From Pseudanabaena galeata CCNP1313 (GTDB taxonomy: Bacteria > Cyanobacteriota > Cyanobacteriia > Pseudanabaenales > Pseudanabaenaceae), in contig NZ_CP112876.1 in NCBI RefSeq assembly GCF_029910235.1, positions 152,653-216,652 of the forward strand: a stretch of 64,000 nt of DNA, read 5' to 3'. A program made the position numbers and the translations under genes. Shown piece after piece: positions 1 through 8,104 of the stretch. The notes below the pieces were generated by a model. It did no database searches, had not been told where the DNA came from, and saw nothing but the letters and a program-made list of their open reading frames with translations. The first letter of the stretch is position 1. Each line of letters starts with the position of its first letter.

Positions 1-1
1 A

Positions 2-3000
2 ATCGCCAGTAAGACGCAGATGTTTACGGAGCGCTATATGGTGGAGTGGCTATTGCAAAATAGCTTGAATAATCAATGGCTGGATATTTGTGGGTTGAAT
101 GGTTGGATTGCTGAGGCGGTGAGCGATCGCACCTTAGAAAATCTCGAAGCGCGGCGGCAAGTTTGGCGGCAAAGGCGCGAGGCGGGGGAGGTGGCGCTAG
201 ATGAGTTGATGGCTATTGAGAATGAGCAAGAACAGCGTTGGAAGTATTGGGTGAAGCCACCCTCACCCCCAGCCCCTCTCCCATCAAGGGAGAGGGGAGA
301 AAATTCTCTTACTCCCCCTTCTCCCTTAATGGGAGAAGGGGGCAGGGGGGATGAGGGTCTTCCTAACACCAAAGAATATTGGGAAATCCCCCCGCATCTC
401 AAAGCCAAAATGGTCGAAGTGGCTCGACAGTTTCGCAAAGAACCGACTGCTAGTGAAAATTTACTATGGCAAGCTTTGCGTAGTCGCCAAATCGAAGGGC
501 GTAAGTTCAGGAGACAGCAGCCCATCGGTGTATTTGTTGTTGATTTTTATTGCGCTACGGAACGCTTGGTTATTGAAGTTGATGGTTTAATTCATGAGTC
601 TCAACAAGAAAACGATCGCCAACGTCAAGAGCTACTGGAATCTTTAGGTCTTAGATTTGTGCGAGTGAGTAGTCAGCTTATTGAGGAAGATTTAGCCGAA
701 GCTATCAATATTGTTCGTCAAGCGATTGTGAGTCCCTCATCCCCCCTGCCCCCTTCTCCCAGAACGGGAGAAGGGGGGGCAAGAGTAGAAAAGAAAGCAG
801 ATTTATCTGTTTCCTCTCTTGCTCCCCTCTCCCTCAATGGGAGAGGGGCTGGGGGTGAGGGTCTTTCCCTCCGCCACCTCAAACTGATCGATCCTGCCTG
901 TGGGTCGGGGCATTTCCTTGTGATCGCTTTTGACTTGCTGTTTGCTTTTTATCAGGAAGAATCGCGGCATCGGGGTAAGGTTTGGACGGATGCGGAAATT
1001 GCCAATAGCATTTTAGAAAATAATCTCTATGGGATTGATATTGATGCGCGGGCGGTGCAGATGGCGGCGGCGGCGTTGTGGCTGAAGGCGAAGGGGCTTT
1101 GCAAGGATGCTGCGCCGAGGCAGATTAATTTGGTGGCGGCGAATTTGAATTTGGCGAATTTGCCGAAGGATGATCCTGAGTTGTTGAATTTTTATGACGA
1201 GGTGCGATCGGCGACGGGGATTCCGCCGAAGTTGACGATGCAGATTGTGGAGGCGCTGAAGGGGGCGGATGTGTGGGGTAGTTTGCTGAAGGTGGATGGG
1301 GCGGTGACACAGGCGATCGCTGATTATGAAGCACAGATTAATCAACCTTTGCAGTTGTCGATTTTGCCCTCATCCCCCCTGCCCCCTTCTCCCAAGGAGG
1401 GAGAAGGGGGAGAAAGAAGTCTTGCTCCCCTCTCCCGTTCTGAGGCACAAGGGAGAGAAGATTTATCTTCTCTTTCTCTTGCTCCCCTCTCCCGTTCTGG
1501 GAGAGGGGCTGGGGGTGAGGGCAAATTTAATGCTACTCAAGCTCAGTCAAGTATTTTGGAGGCGTTGGAGAGGTTTTTGCAGCAAAGGTCGCAGAGTGAT
1601 GATCTGGGGGTGCGGTTGTGGGGTGAGCAGTTGGCGGCGGGGGTGAGGTTTGTGCGGATGGTGCGGGAGGGTCAGTATGATCTGGTGATTGGCAATCCGC
1701 CGTATCAGGGGACAAGTAAGATGGCGGATGCTGGTCATTTGTCGAAGCATTACCCCAAGGGGAAGGCGGATCTCTATGCGGCGTTTTTGCAGCGTGGTTT
1801 GGAGTTGGCGAAGGATGGTGGGTTTTCGGCGTTGCTGACGATGCGAAATTGGATGTTTATCAGTCAGTATTCGGCGATTCGGGAGTTTTTGATTGAGAGT
1901 TATGATTTGCGATTGTTAGGAGATTTAGAAACGGGTGCGTTTGAAGGAATTTCTGGTCAAGTTGTATCGGTTTCTATGACAATTTTTCGAAAATCAAAAC
2001 CTTCTGATCGATTAAGTATTGCAATTCAGCCAAAAACTTCACAAATTAGCGAATCTTCTCAACAAACACCAAATAAACGTGCGGCTTTATTGGCTCAAGT
2101 GGGAAGATATGAGTTCAAAACGCAAAATTTTAATGTCATCAAAGAAAAGCCTCTCATTTACTGGTGGGATGATGCCTTTCTCAAACGCTACGCCGAAACT
2201 CCGAAAATTGAAGAAGTTTCTCCAGGAAGAGCCGCGCAATCAACAGGAGATAATACAAGATTTGTTAGAAGTCCTTGGGAAAGTGAATTTATACAATTTA
2301 GTTTTTGTAAAGATTTATGGAAAGAATATCCTTCAAAAAATACATGGCATCCATTTATTAATGGAGCTTCTGGATTAGCTTGGATTGAGCCTTTAAGATT
2401 TTTAGTGAACTGGAAATATAAGGCGTTAGAAATAAAGCTTCTAAAATCTACCCAGACAAATAGAGAGGCTTTTATTTTATCAAGCGAAAAATATTTTTAT
2501 GGTAAAGGAATTGCTTTTGCAATGATTGGACAATCTTTTCTTTCTAGAATACATAGATATCCGAGTATTTTAGGTAATAAAGGTTCTTCTATATATTCTG
2601 ATAATCCATCAAGTCTAGTATGTTTGATGAATAGTCAGCTTGGCAAACAAATTTTACAGTCACTAAATCCAGGTGTAGGTTTTGAAGTTGGAGATGTAAA
2701 TCGTCTTCCGTTATTCCCCATAGAATCCGCAGACGAGATATTTAGAGAACTTGAAAAAGCATTTAGCGAACATGAAGCAGGACGCGAGACATCCGTAGAA
2801 TTTATTAGCCCCCGTCCTAGCCCTTGGCGCACCGCCCAAACATGGGCGCAAACCGCCGTAGACCGACCCGCAGGCACACCCCTCCCCCCCTACCATCCCG
2901 AATACGACCCACCCACCGCCCAAGACTTTATTTCCTACGCCGTGGGGTTAGCATTGGGGCGGTTTGGAAGACCCTCATCCCCCCAGCCCCCTTCTCCCAG

Positions 3001-4159
3001 AACGGGAGAAGGGGGAGCAAGAGAATTTGCTCCCCTCTCCCTCAATGGGAGAGGGGCTGGGGGTGAGGGTGGTAGCTTAAAATCACCCTCATCCCCCCAG
3101 CCCCCTTCTCCCAGAACGGGAGAAGGGGGAGAAGATTTATCTTCTAAATCTCTTGCTCCCCTCTCCCTCAATGGGAGAGGGGCTGGGGGTGAGGGTCTTC
3201 CCATCCTCTACCTCTCCGCCTACAGCCAAGATCTCCCCGAAATCGGCGATCGCCTTACCCACCCCGCCGCCGCCCCCATCCATCACGCATGGACAGAACA
3301 TGGCTCCCAAATCACCAAAAAAACACTCCGCGAATGGTTGCGCCAAGACTACTTCAAAGAAGACCACCTCAAACGCTACGACCAACGCCCGATCTACTTC
3401 CCCATCTCATCCACCAAAAAGAACTTTGTCGCCATCATCCCCATACACCAATGGACAGACAACACCCTGCAAACCCTCCTCGCTGACCACCTCCTCCCCG
3501 ACCAAAACCACCTCATCGGTGAAATCAACGACCTCATGGCAGCGCGTAACCAACCTGACACAAAGGCAATCGCCACCGCCGAAAAACGCTATAGCGAACT
3601 ATGCAAACTCCAAGAAGAACTGCAAGACTTGATCAACAAAGTCCAAGCGATCGCTGAACGTGGCGCACCACCAACAAAATCTAGCGATCCGCGCCGTGAA
3701 GTCGATGCCACCTTCAAAATGGATCTCGATGACGGCGTAATGATCAACAGCGCCGCCCTCTGGACATTGCTCGAACCCCAATGGAACAAACCCAAAACAT
3801 GGTGGTCAGAACTCAGCACCGCCCAAAACAAAAAAGACTATGACTGGGCGCACCTCGCAGCCCGCTATTTCCCCAGCCGCGTCGATGCCAAATGCCAAAA
3901 AGACCCATCCCTAGCCGTTGCCCACAGCGTCTTCTGGAAATATCACCCCGCCAAAGCCTACGAGTGGGAACTGCGTTTGCAAGATGAGATCGCCCCTGAT
4001 TTTCATATCGCAGAACCAGATTCCCAATCTTTGCGCGATGCGTTTATCAGAGACAATCCTGAGCTAGTTTTAGACTTGCGACAAAAGGAACAAAAACGCA
4101 GGGATCGCAAAAAGAACAAAGAAGAAGATCAAATGGCGTTTGAATTGCAGGAAGAATAA
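2..4159 (+). CDS. pglX: BREX adenine-specific DNA methyltransferase PglX, 5' partial, with repeat and DUF559 inserts
   Basis: This is the C-terminal part of the BREX methyltransferase, which marks host DNA at N6-adenine so that phage DNA can be told apart. The frame is open to the left edge, and the first visible residues (TQMFTERYMVEWLL) match an internal conserved segment of PglX, so the true start lies outside the window. Visible motifs are DPACGSGHFL (SAM-binding motif I, nt about 892-921) and NPPY (catalytic motif IV, about 1693). A C-terminal target-recognition-like region follows to the stop. The reading frame is interrupted, without stops, by five GC-rich repeats (Pro/Ser/Gly/Arg-rich segments) and by a DUF559 nuclease-like domain between the first two. 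The 1379+ residues are therefore longer than expected. Downstream pglZ, brxD and brxHI confirm a BREX context. Whether the enlarged protein is active is not known. Confidence 0.9.
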   Translation: MASKTQMFTERYMVEWLLQNSLNNQWLDICGLNGWIAEAVSDRTLENLEARRQVWRQRREAGEVALDELMAIENEQEQRWKYWVKPPSPPAPLPSRERGENSLTPPSPLMGEGGRGDEGLPNTKEYWEIPPHLKAKMVEVARQFRKEPTASENLLWQALRSRQIEGRKFRRQQPIGVFVVDFYCATERLVIEVDGLIHESQQENDRQRQELLESLGLRFVRVSSQLIEEDLAEAINIVRQAIVSPSSPLPPSPRTGEGGARVEKKADLSVSSLAPLSLNGRGAGGEGLSLRHLKLIDPACGSGHFLVIAFDLLFAFYQEESRHRGKVWTDAEIANSILENNLYGIDIDARAVQMAAAALWLKAKGLCKDAAPRQINLVAANLNLANLPKDDPELLNFYDEVRSATGIPPKLTMQIVEALKGADVWGSLLKVDGAVTQAIADYEAQINQPLQLSILPSSPLPPSPKEGEGGERSLAPLSRSEAQGREDLSSLSLAPLSRSGRGAGGEGKFNATQAQSSILEALERFLQQRSQSDDLGVRLWGEQLAAGVRFVRMVREGQYDLVIGNPPYQGTSKMADAGHLSKHYPKGKADLYAAFLQRGLELAKDGGFSALLTMRNWMFISQYSAIREFLIESYDLRLLGDLETGAFEGISGQVVSVSMTIFRKSKPSDRLSIAIQPKTSQISESSQQTPNKRAALLAQVGRYEFKTQNFNVIKEKPLIYWWDDAFLKRYAETPKIEEVSPGRAAQSTGDNTRFVRSPWESEFIQFSFCKDLWKEYPSKNTWHPFINGASGLAWIEPLRFLVNWKYKALEIKLLKSTQTNREAFILSSEKYFYGKGIAFAMIGQSFLSRIHRYPSILGNKGSSIYSDNPSSLVCLMNSQLGKQILQSLNPGVGFEVGDVNRLPLFPIESADEIFRELEKAFSEHEAGRETSVEFISPRPSPWRTAQTWAQTAVDRPAGTPLPPYHPEYDPPTAQDFISYAVGLALGRFGRPSSPQPPSPRTGEGGAREFAPLSLNGRGAGGEGGSLKSPSSPQPPSPRTGEGGEDLSSKSLAPLSLNGRGAGGEGLPILYLSAYSQDLPEIGDRLTHPAAAPIHHAWTEHGSQITKKTLREWLRQDYFKEDHLKRYDQRPIYFPISSTKKNFVAIIPIHQWTDNTLQTLLADHLLPDQNHLIGEINDLMAARNQPDTKAIATAEKRYSELCKLQEELQDLINKVQAIAERGAPPTKSSDPRREVDATFKMDLDDGVMINSAALWTLLEPQWNKPKTWWSELSTAQNKKDYDWAHLAARYFPSRVDAKCQKDPSLAVAHSVFWKYHPAKAYEWELRLQDEIAPDFHIAEPDSQSLRDAFIRDNPELVLDLRQKEQKRRDRKKNKEEDQMAFELQEE
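260..357. repeat. GC-rich two-hairpin repeat, copy 1 (inside pglX)
   Basis: The repeat begins CCCTCACCCCCAGCCCC, contains two hairpins (arms CCTCTCCC/GGGAGAGG and CTTCTCCC/GGGAGAAG) and ends GGGGGGATGAGGG, so the whole unit is also roughly palindromic. It is translated in frame as a PPSPPAPLPSRERGE-type segment of PglX. It lies in opposite orientation to copy 2, with the DUF559 domain between them. Confidence 0.9.
380..730 (+). other. DUF559 (Vsr-like PD-(D/E)XK) nuclease domain embedded in PglX
   Basis: About 115 residues inside the PglX frame match the DUF559 family: a helical start with ASENLLWQALRSRQ, then KFRRQQPIGVFVVDFYC, then LVIEVDGLIHE and LGLRFVRVS. The pattern of FRRQ.PIG.FVVDFYC followed by EVDG is characteristic of this family, which is related to Vsr and other PD-(D/E)XK endonucleases. 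In other organisms DUF559 proteins are usually free-standing and of roughly this size. Here the domain sits between inverted copies of the GC-rich repeat and immediately before the methyltransferase SAM-binding motif. Family assignment is confident; that it arrived as a mobile cassette is inference. Confidence 0.85.
734..861. repeat. GC-rich two-hairpin repeat, copy 2 (inside pglX)
   Basis: This copy has the same two hairpins as copy 1 in reversed order, starting CCCTCATCCCCCCTGCCCC and ending GGGGCTGGGGGTGAGGG, with an AT-richer spacer between them. It is translated in frame. With copy 1 it forms an inverted-repeat frame around the DUF559 domain. Confidence 0.9.
1367..1521. repeat. GC-rich two-hairpin repeat, copy 3 (inside pglX)
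   Basis: Same family and orientation as copy 2, with a partial duplication of the CTCCCCTCTCCCGTTCTG hairpin arm in the middle. It is translated in frame as a Ser/Pro/Gly-rich insert between the SAM-binding motif and the NPPY motif of PglX. Confidence 0.9.
2972..3069. repeat. GC-rich two-hairpin repeat, copy 4 (inside pglX)
   Basis: Same family and orientation as copies 2 and 3, and followed 16 bases later by copy 5, so the pair reads as a tandem duplication. It lies in the C-terminal third of PglX and is translated in frame. Confidence 0.9.
3086..3195. repeat. GC-rich two-hairpin repeat, copy 5 (inside pglX)
   Basis: Nearly the same sequence as copy 4, with a short extra spacer between the two hairpins. 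It is translated in frame. All four copies with this orientation use the same codon phase. Confidence 0.9.
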
Positions 4160-4160
4160 A

Positions 4161-4259
4161 CCCTCACCCCCCAGCCCCCTCTCCCATTAAGGGCGAGGGG
4201 GGGTAAGACTATTTTCTGGTTCCCCTCTCCCATCTTGGGAGAGGGGCTAGGGGTGAGGG
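4161..4259. repeat. GC-rich two-hairpin repeat, copy 6 (intergenic, after pglX)
   Basis: It starts two bases after the pglX stop codon and has the CCCTCACCCCCCAGCCCC start and GGGGTGAGGG end of the family. Its position suggests it may also act as a transcript-end or RNA-stabilising structure, which is inference. Confidence 0.9.
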
Positions 4260-4361
4260 TCTTGCCAACATCCAAGAGGGCAAAGCATTCCTGTTTCAAA
4301 ATGGTTGCCACAAGCCAAGATAGTCGCAGGAATGCTATGCCCCTACGCCTATCGATACCGA

Positions 4362-4829
4362 TTACAATTCCCAAAACTTGACGCTCAACAATGCATCGAC
4401 ATCGCGCTCAAATTGCCATGTTTTAGGAAATTGACAGCTAGGATAGCCATCATCGACCCTGCGTAAAGCTGCCTGAAAACTGCGATCAAAGCGATCGCTA
4501 AAATAGCGGCGCAAACTTGGTGATTGTTCCAGTAGCAAGCTGAGTTCATCCCTTTGCGTGAGAATCGTATTTTGCCAACCCTTAAAACAATCAGGCAGAT
4601 TGACATAGCAGCGTTTGAGGATATGTTCTAGCAAAGTAATTAATCTGCTATCTAATTCTTTGCGATCGCGTCCTGCCAAACCCTCTAACTCCTCAATCAA
4701 ATTTTCTACATCCAAATTCTCTAAATCACCCGCCTTTAACTGGGCGATCGCTGTCTCTAACCACAAATGCAAATCGCGATCGTATATATCCTTGCTTATT
4801 GATTGTGGTGGTGAAATTGCTTGAGTCAT
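4362..4829 (-). CDS. DUF29 family protein
   Basis: A 155-residue protein with the DUF29 signature: YDRDLHLWLETAIAQLKAG near the start, then LDVENLIEELEGL and RDRKELDSRLITLLEHILK, with a C-terminal part typical of cyanobacterial members. The molecular function of DUF29 is not known. The gene is antisense to the BREX genes, between pglX and pglZ, and is separated from pglX by the GC-rich repeat, so it looks like an insertion into the BREX operon together with the DUF433 gene. A second DUF29 gene lies at 60578-61021. Confidence 0.85.
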   Translation of the reverse strand: MTQAISPPQSISKDIYDRDLHLWLETAIAQLKAGDLENLDVENLIEELEGLAGRDRKELDSRLITLLEHILKRCYVNLPDCFKGWQNTILTQRDELSLLLEQSPSLRRYFSDRFDRSFQAALRRVDDGYPSCQFPKTWQFERDVDALLSVKFWEL

Positions 4830-4914
4830 TTACTTTTCTCCTGATAACAAATGAATAAGCATGAATAAACTGTTACGATCATTTTGTCACAATACCAAAC
4901 TATAGGGAGAAAAT

Positions 4915-5247
4915 ATGCTTGCGATCGCTCCTCAACCAATACCCCTAAAACTTGATGCTGATGGAGTTGTCCGTATTGGTGGCACTCGTGTCACCCTTGA
5001 TACGATTATCTCTGTTTATCAACAGGGAGCCACTGCCGATGAAATTGCCTTTCGCTATCCTTCTCTAAAATTAGCCGATGTTTACGCTGCGATCGCTTAC
5101 TACCTCAACCATCAGCACGAAGTTGAAACTTATCTGACTCAACGCCAGCAGCAAGCGAAAATTATTCAGCAAACAAATCAGGCAAGATTTAACCCTCAAC
5201 ATTTACGCGATCGCATTGCTGCCCGTCAGTCTACACAATCTGCTTAA
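4915..5247 (+). CDS. DUF433 family antitoxin-like protein
   Basis: A 110-residue protein whose first 75 residues match DUF433: RIGGTRVTLDTIISVYQQG, then ADEIAFRYPSLKLADVYAAI and YYLNHQHEVETYL. DUF433 proteins contain a winged-helix-type domain and usually act as antitoxins paired with a DUF5615 PIN-like toxin. No intact toxin follows here; only a short reading frame resembling a toxin tail is present before pglZ. A complete DUF433/DUF5615 pair occurs at 29063-29795. Confidence 0.8.
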   Translation: MLAIAPQPIPLKLDADGVVRIGGTRVTLDTIISVYQQGATADEIAFRYPSLKLADVYAAIAYYLNHQHEVETYLTQRQQQAKIIQQTNQARFNPQHLRDRIAARQSTQSA

Positions 5248-5329
5248 AACACTCGCTGATATCGTCTTAATATTTGAATGTTGTCAGCCTGAAGACTTAG
5301 ATGGGCAAATCTATTATTTACCGTTATGA
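5243..5329 (+). pseudogene. Possible remnant C-terminus of a DUF433-partner toxin
   Basis: Between the DUF433 stop and the pglZ start one frame reads LKTLADIVLIFECC then QPEDLDGQIYYLPL and a stop that overlaps the pglZ start codon. There is no start codon or upstream body. The spot is where a DUF5615-type toxin gene would sit, and the tail has the hydrophobic ending seen in such toxins. The assignment rests on position and a weak resemblance only. Confidence 0.25.
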
Positions 5330-7956
5330 CTAATCCGATCGCTGACTATCTCGAACAAGACATTAAACAAAGCATCCGCCGTCAGGGAATAGTGATTTGG
5401 CTAGATGCTGAGAGCCGCTATACCGAATTTGTTGATCGCCTAATCACTCGTTATCAAACAGGGAATTTTGACTTTCCTGTGGTGGGCTTTCGGGGGAGCT
5501 ATCTGGAATTATTGCTGCAACTAGAAAACTATGGCAATGGACTTGATCCTGATCGGCTATTAATCCATTTACCAAACCACAACACCCAAACAGTTAAGCA
5601 AACTCCATTATTAGAACTCTATCGAGCAGGAAAACGCTACGAAAAAGCCCTACCTACCCTTGTGCGTGAAGCAGTTACAGGTAAAGTCGCTCCTGATGCG
5701 ATCGCAGATTTTCTAAAAACGACCGACCTTACCCTCGCAGGAGCCGAAACTTGGCTAGATCAACAATTAAATCGACATAATTCTTCAACTGGCGACCTTG
5801 GTGATGAATTCCGTAATTATTTAGCAGGGTTAGATCATCAATGGATTCTCGATGGTTTGCTCAATCAAGATAGCAATCTCCGCACCAAAATCCATAGTGC
5901 AGCCGAGCTAAATATTCTGATCGAACATTTTTATATTCATACAGGAATGGATATCGCCTTTTTACAATTTTTCCTTAAGAATGATGCTGTAGATATAGAC
6001 CATTTAGAATTTGCCTTTGTCGCTTGGTTGATGTGTGTGGAATATACCAACGACCTCACCCGATCGCCCTATCTGCCCGAATTACAACCCTTGCGATCGC
6101 TTCCCAAATTATTACAAGCACAATGTCAAAATCTAATTAACCATCTCCGTGATCGCCATCCCCTGCGTTACATTGCGATCGCTGAAGAAGTCGAAGCCAA
6201 AATCAAATTGGAACTCGAACAAATCACGCCCCATGATCTCGGCAAAATTGACACCTTCGCCACCGAAGATCGAGTTATGCTCAATGCCTCTATTCAAGCC
6301 CTGCTCGCGCAAAATTGGCAACAGGTGATCATCTGGGGGCGATCGCGACTGAAAGAGCCTTCCCTTTGGATTCTCCACGATTCTCAAAAACGCCGCCTGT
6401 GGTTTTGGGTCTTAAGAGCCGCCCAGTTTGGACAGGTAATTACGCAACACCATCATGTCTTAAACGGGGTGACAACTTTACGCGAAGCCCTTGATCTCTA
6501 TACCCAAAAGGCTTGGATTGTCGATTCTTACCATCGCGGCTTTGAACAACTACGCTTGCAAATAACCACAAATAGTAACCTGCCACAATATGCGTCAATG
6601 GAGAAAGTGACACATTTTTTGCGCCAGCTTTATCGTGATTGGGCAGATGATTTGGCGCGAGACTTTGCGAAATTATGCGATCGGGTGGGCTTCTTACCTG
6701 AAGAGGAATTACAGCAGCGCCATATTTTTGAGCGTCACTGTTTGCCATTGATTACTACTCCAGAGAAGGATGGCGCTTCGCGCCATCCTTCTCTAGGACA
6801 AGCTGAACAAGGAGATCGCGTTGCTCTGTTCCTCGTCGATGCCTTTCGCTATGAAATGGCAATGGAATTAAGAAACAAATTCAATCAAGAGGAGTTCCAG
6901 ACTGACCTCATCGGCTGCTATGCCGAACTACCTACGATTACGGCAATGGGTATGAATGCGATCGCCCCTGTGTCGCAGGATGGCAAAATCCGCTTACCCG
7001 ATGGCAAAGACTTTAGTAAAGGCATTAAAGCGGGAGAATATACGGTCAAAGATCCTGATAGTCGGGCGCGGGCAATGGGCGATCGCACTTTTAGTACTAG
7101 TCGCGATCGGCATTCGTTATCCAGTCTCTCGCTGCAACAGGTCGCCCAATCAACCAGTGAGGCTTTAGAAAGTCAAGCTAAAAAGGCAGCCTTGCTCGTC
7201 ATCCATAGCCGCGAAATCGATGATGCAGGTGAAGCAAATGTGGGTCTAGTTACATTTACCAATTGGATTCAACAACTGAAAGCCGCGATCCATAATCTCC
7301 AAAAGATTGGGATTCATACCTGTATCCTCACCGCCGATCATGGCTTCATGCTCCTCGACCACACCGTTAAGGAAGTGGAATATGCCACCGCTACTCGCCG
7401 CTATGTGCGTCTCGATGATTACCGCCGCGAGGCTGATTGTGTATCTGTACCATTGCGATCGCTCAATTATGATGGTCAAGAAGGTTATCTTCTATTTCGG
7501 AATGACACCGCTATTTTTAAGGGGAAATCTAAACTCAGTAATGCTTCCTTTGCTCACGGTGGCAATAGTTTACAGGAGCGTATAATTCCTGTTCTCACAA
7601 TTACTAAGCGGTTAGCTGTTAAAGCATCCATTAAAAATAGGATCGCTAAAGCACAACCACAAATTCCAGATCCTATTCAAGATCTAATTCCCGATCTAGT
7701 TCCTGAACCAAATCAAGGGTTGATAAGTGCGACTAGCGATCGCTGGCAAGACAATTTTGATGATCCTGCGATCGTCAAGGTATTTGAGCATCTAGAAAAA
7801 CATGGCGCGATCGTGGAAACTGAACTTGTGCAAATGCTCGGTTCACCACGTAAAGCGCGAAGTTTTGCGAGCAAGTTTGATGAATTTACTGCTAAAGTTC
7901 CCTTTACTGTCCAAGCTGAAAATGTCCCTTCAGGTAAGCGGTATATTAAGAGATAA
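5326..7956 (+). CDS. pglZ: BREX alkaline-phosphatase-fold protein PglZ
   Basis: An 876-residue PglZ, the hallmark protein of BREX phage defence, with an alkaline-phosphatase superfamily fold. The core motifs are visible in order: VALFLVDAFRYEMAMELR (metal-binding Asp, about residue 505), LPTITAMGMNAIAP (nucleophile Thr region), ILTADHGFM and the late AHGGNSLQERIIPVL with metal-binding His. The N-terminal MTNPIADYLEQDIKQ and WLDAESRYTEFVDRL segments fit the BREX group. The start at ATG 5326 is the first in frame. A small palindrome insertion adds about 11 residues (near residue 485) just before the phosphatase core. The gene is followed by GC-rich repeat copy 7 and brxD. Confidence 0.93.
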   Translation: MTNPIADYLEQDIKQSIRRQGIVIWLDAESRYTEFVDRLITRYQTGNFDFPVVGFRGSYLELLLQLENYGNGLDPDRLLIHLPNHNTQTVKQTPLLELYRAGKRYEKALPTLVREAVTGKVAPDAIADFLKTTDLTLAGAETWLDQQLNRHNSSTGDLGDEFRNYLAGLDHQWILDGLLNQDSNLRTKIHSAAELNILIEHFYIHTGMDIAFLQFFLKNDAVDIDHLEFAFVAWLMCVEYTNDLTRSPYLPELQPLRSLPKLLQAQCQNLINHLRDRHPLRYIAIAEEVEAKIKLELEQITPHDLGKIDTFATEDRVMLNASIQALLAQNWQQVIIWGRSRLKEPSLWILHDSQKRRLWFWVLRAAQFGQVITQHHHVLNGVTTLREALDLYTQKAWIVDSYHRGFEQLRLQITTNSNLPQYASMEKVTHFLRQLYRDWADDLARDFAKLCDRVGFLPEEELQQRHIFERHCLPLITTPEKDGASRHPSLGQAEQGDRVALFLVDAFRYEMAMELRNKFNQEEFQTDLIGCYAELPTITAMGMNAIAPVSQDGKIRLPDGKDFSKGIKAGEYTVKDPDSRARAMGDRTFSTSRDRHSLSSLSLQQVAQSTSEALESQAKKAALLVIHSREIDDAGEANVGLVTFTNWIQQLKAAIHNLQKIGIHTCILTADHGFMLLDHTVKEVEYATATRRYVRLDDYRREADCVSVPLRSLNYDGQEGYLLFRNDTAIFKGKSKLSNASFAHGGNSLQERIIPVLTITKRLAVKASIKNRIAKAQPQIPDPIQDLIPDLVPEPNQGLISATSDRWQDNFDDPAIVKVFEHLEKHGAIVETELVQMLGSPRKARSFASKFDEFTAKVPFTVQAENVPSGKRYIKR
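6762..6794. repeat. Perfect hairpin with CTTCG core inserted in pglZ
   Basis: A 15-bp perfect inverted repeat (AGAGAAGGATGGCGC and its complement) with a 3-base loop TTC lies within the pglZ frame, encoding EKDGASRHPSL. It has the same architecture as the hairpin at 10062-10102 in brxHI, with a GC-rich core around TTC. A short mobile palindrome tolerated in frame is the likely explanation. Confidence 0.8.
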
Positions 7957-8055
7957 CCCTCACCCCCCAGCCCCCTCTCCCATTAAGGGCGAGGGGGAGT
8001 AAGACTAATTTCTTGTTCCCCTCTCCCTTTTTGGGAGAGGGGCTAGGGGTGAGGG
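7957..8055. repeat. GC-rich two-hairpin repeat, copy 7 (pglZ-brxD spacer)
   Basis: It starts at the base after the pglZ stop and fills most of the spacer to brxD. Its first half is nearly identical to copy 6. Confidence 0.9.
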
Positions 8056-8104
8056 TCTTATAATCTTCCATGTAACGTCAGTTAAAAAATAAAACTGTGT
8101 AGCT

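Noticed and set aside
1013..1345. Long antisense frames over pglX and hsdR genes
   Set aside because: They mirror the GC-rich or repeat-rich coding strand, with Pro/Arg-biased products and no domain; they are shadows of the real genes.
260..3195. Regularly spaced GC-rich repeats considered as a CRISPR-like array
   Set aside because: Units are about 100-155 bases with internal hairpins, spacing is irregular, and they are translated within a protein; no short repeat-spacer pattern exists.
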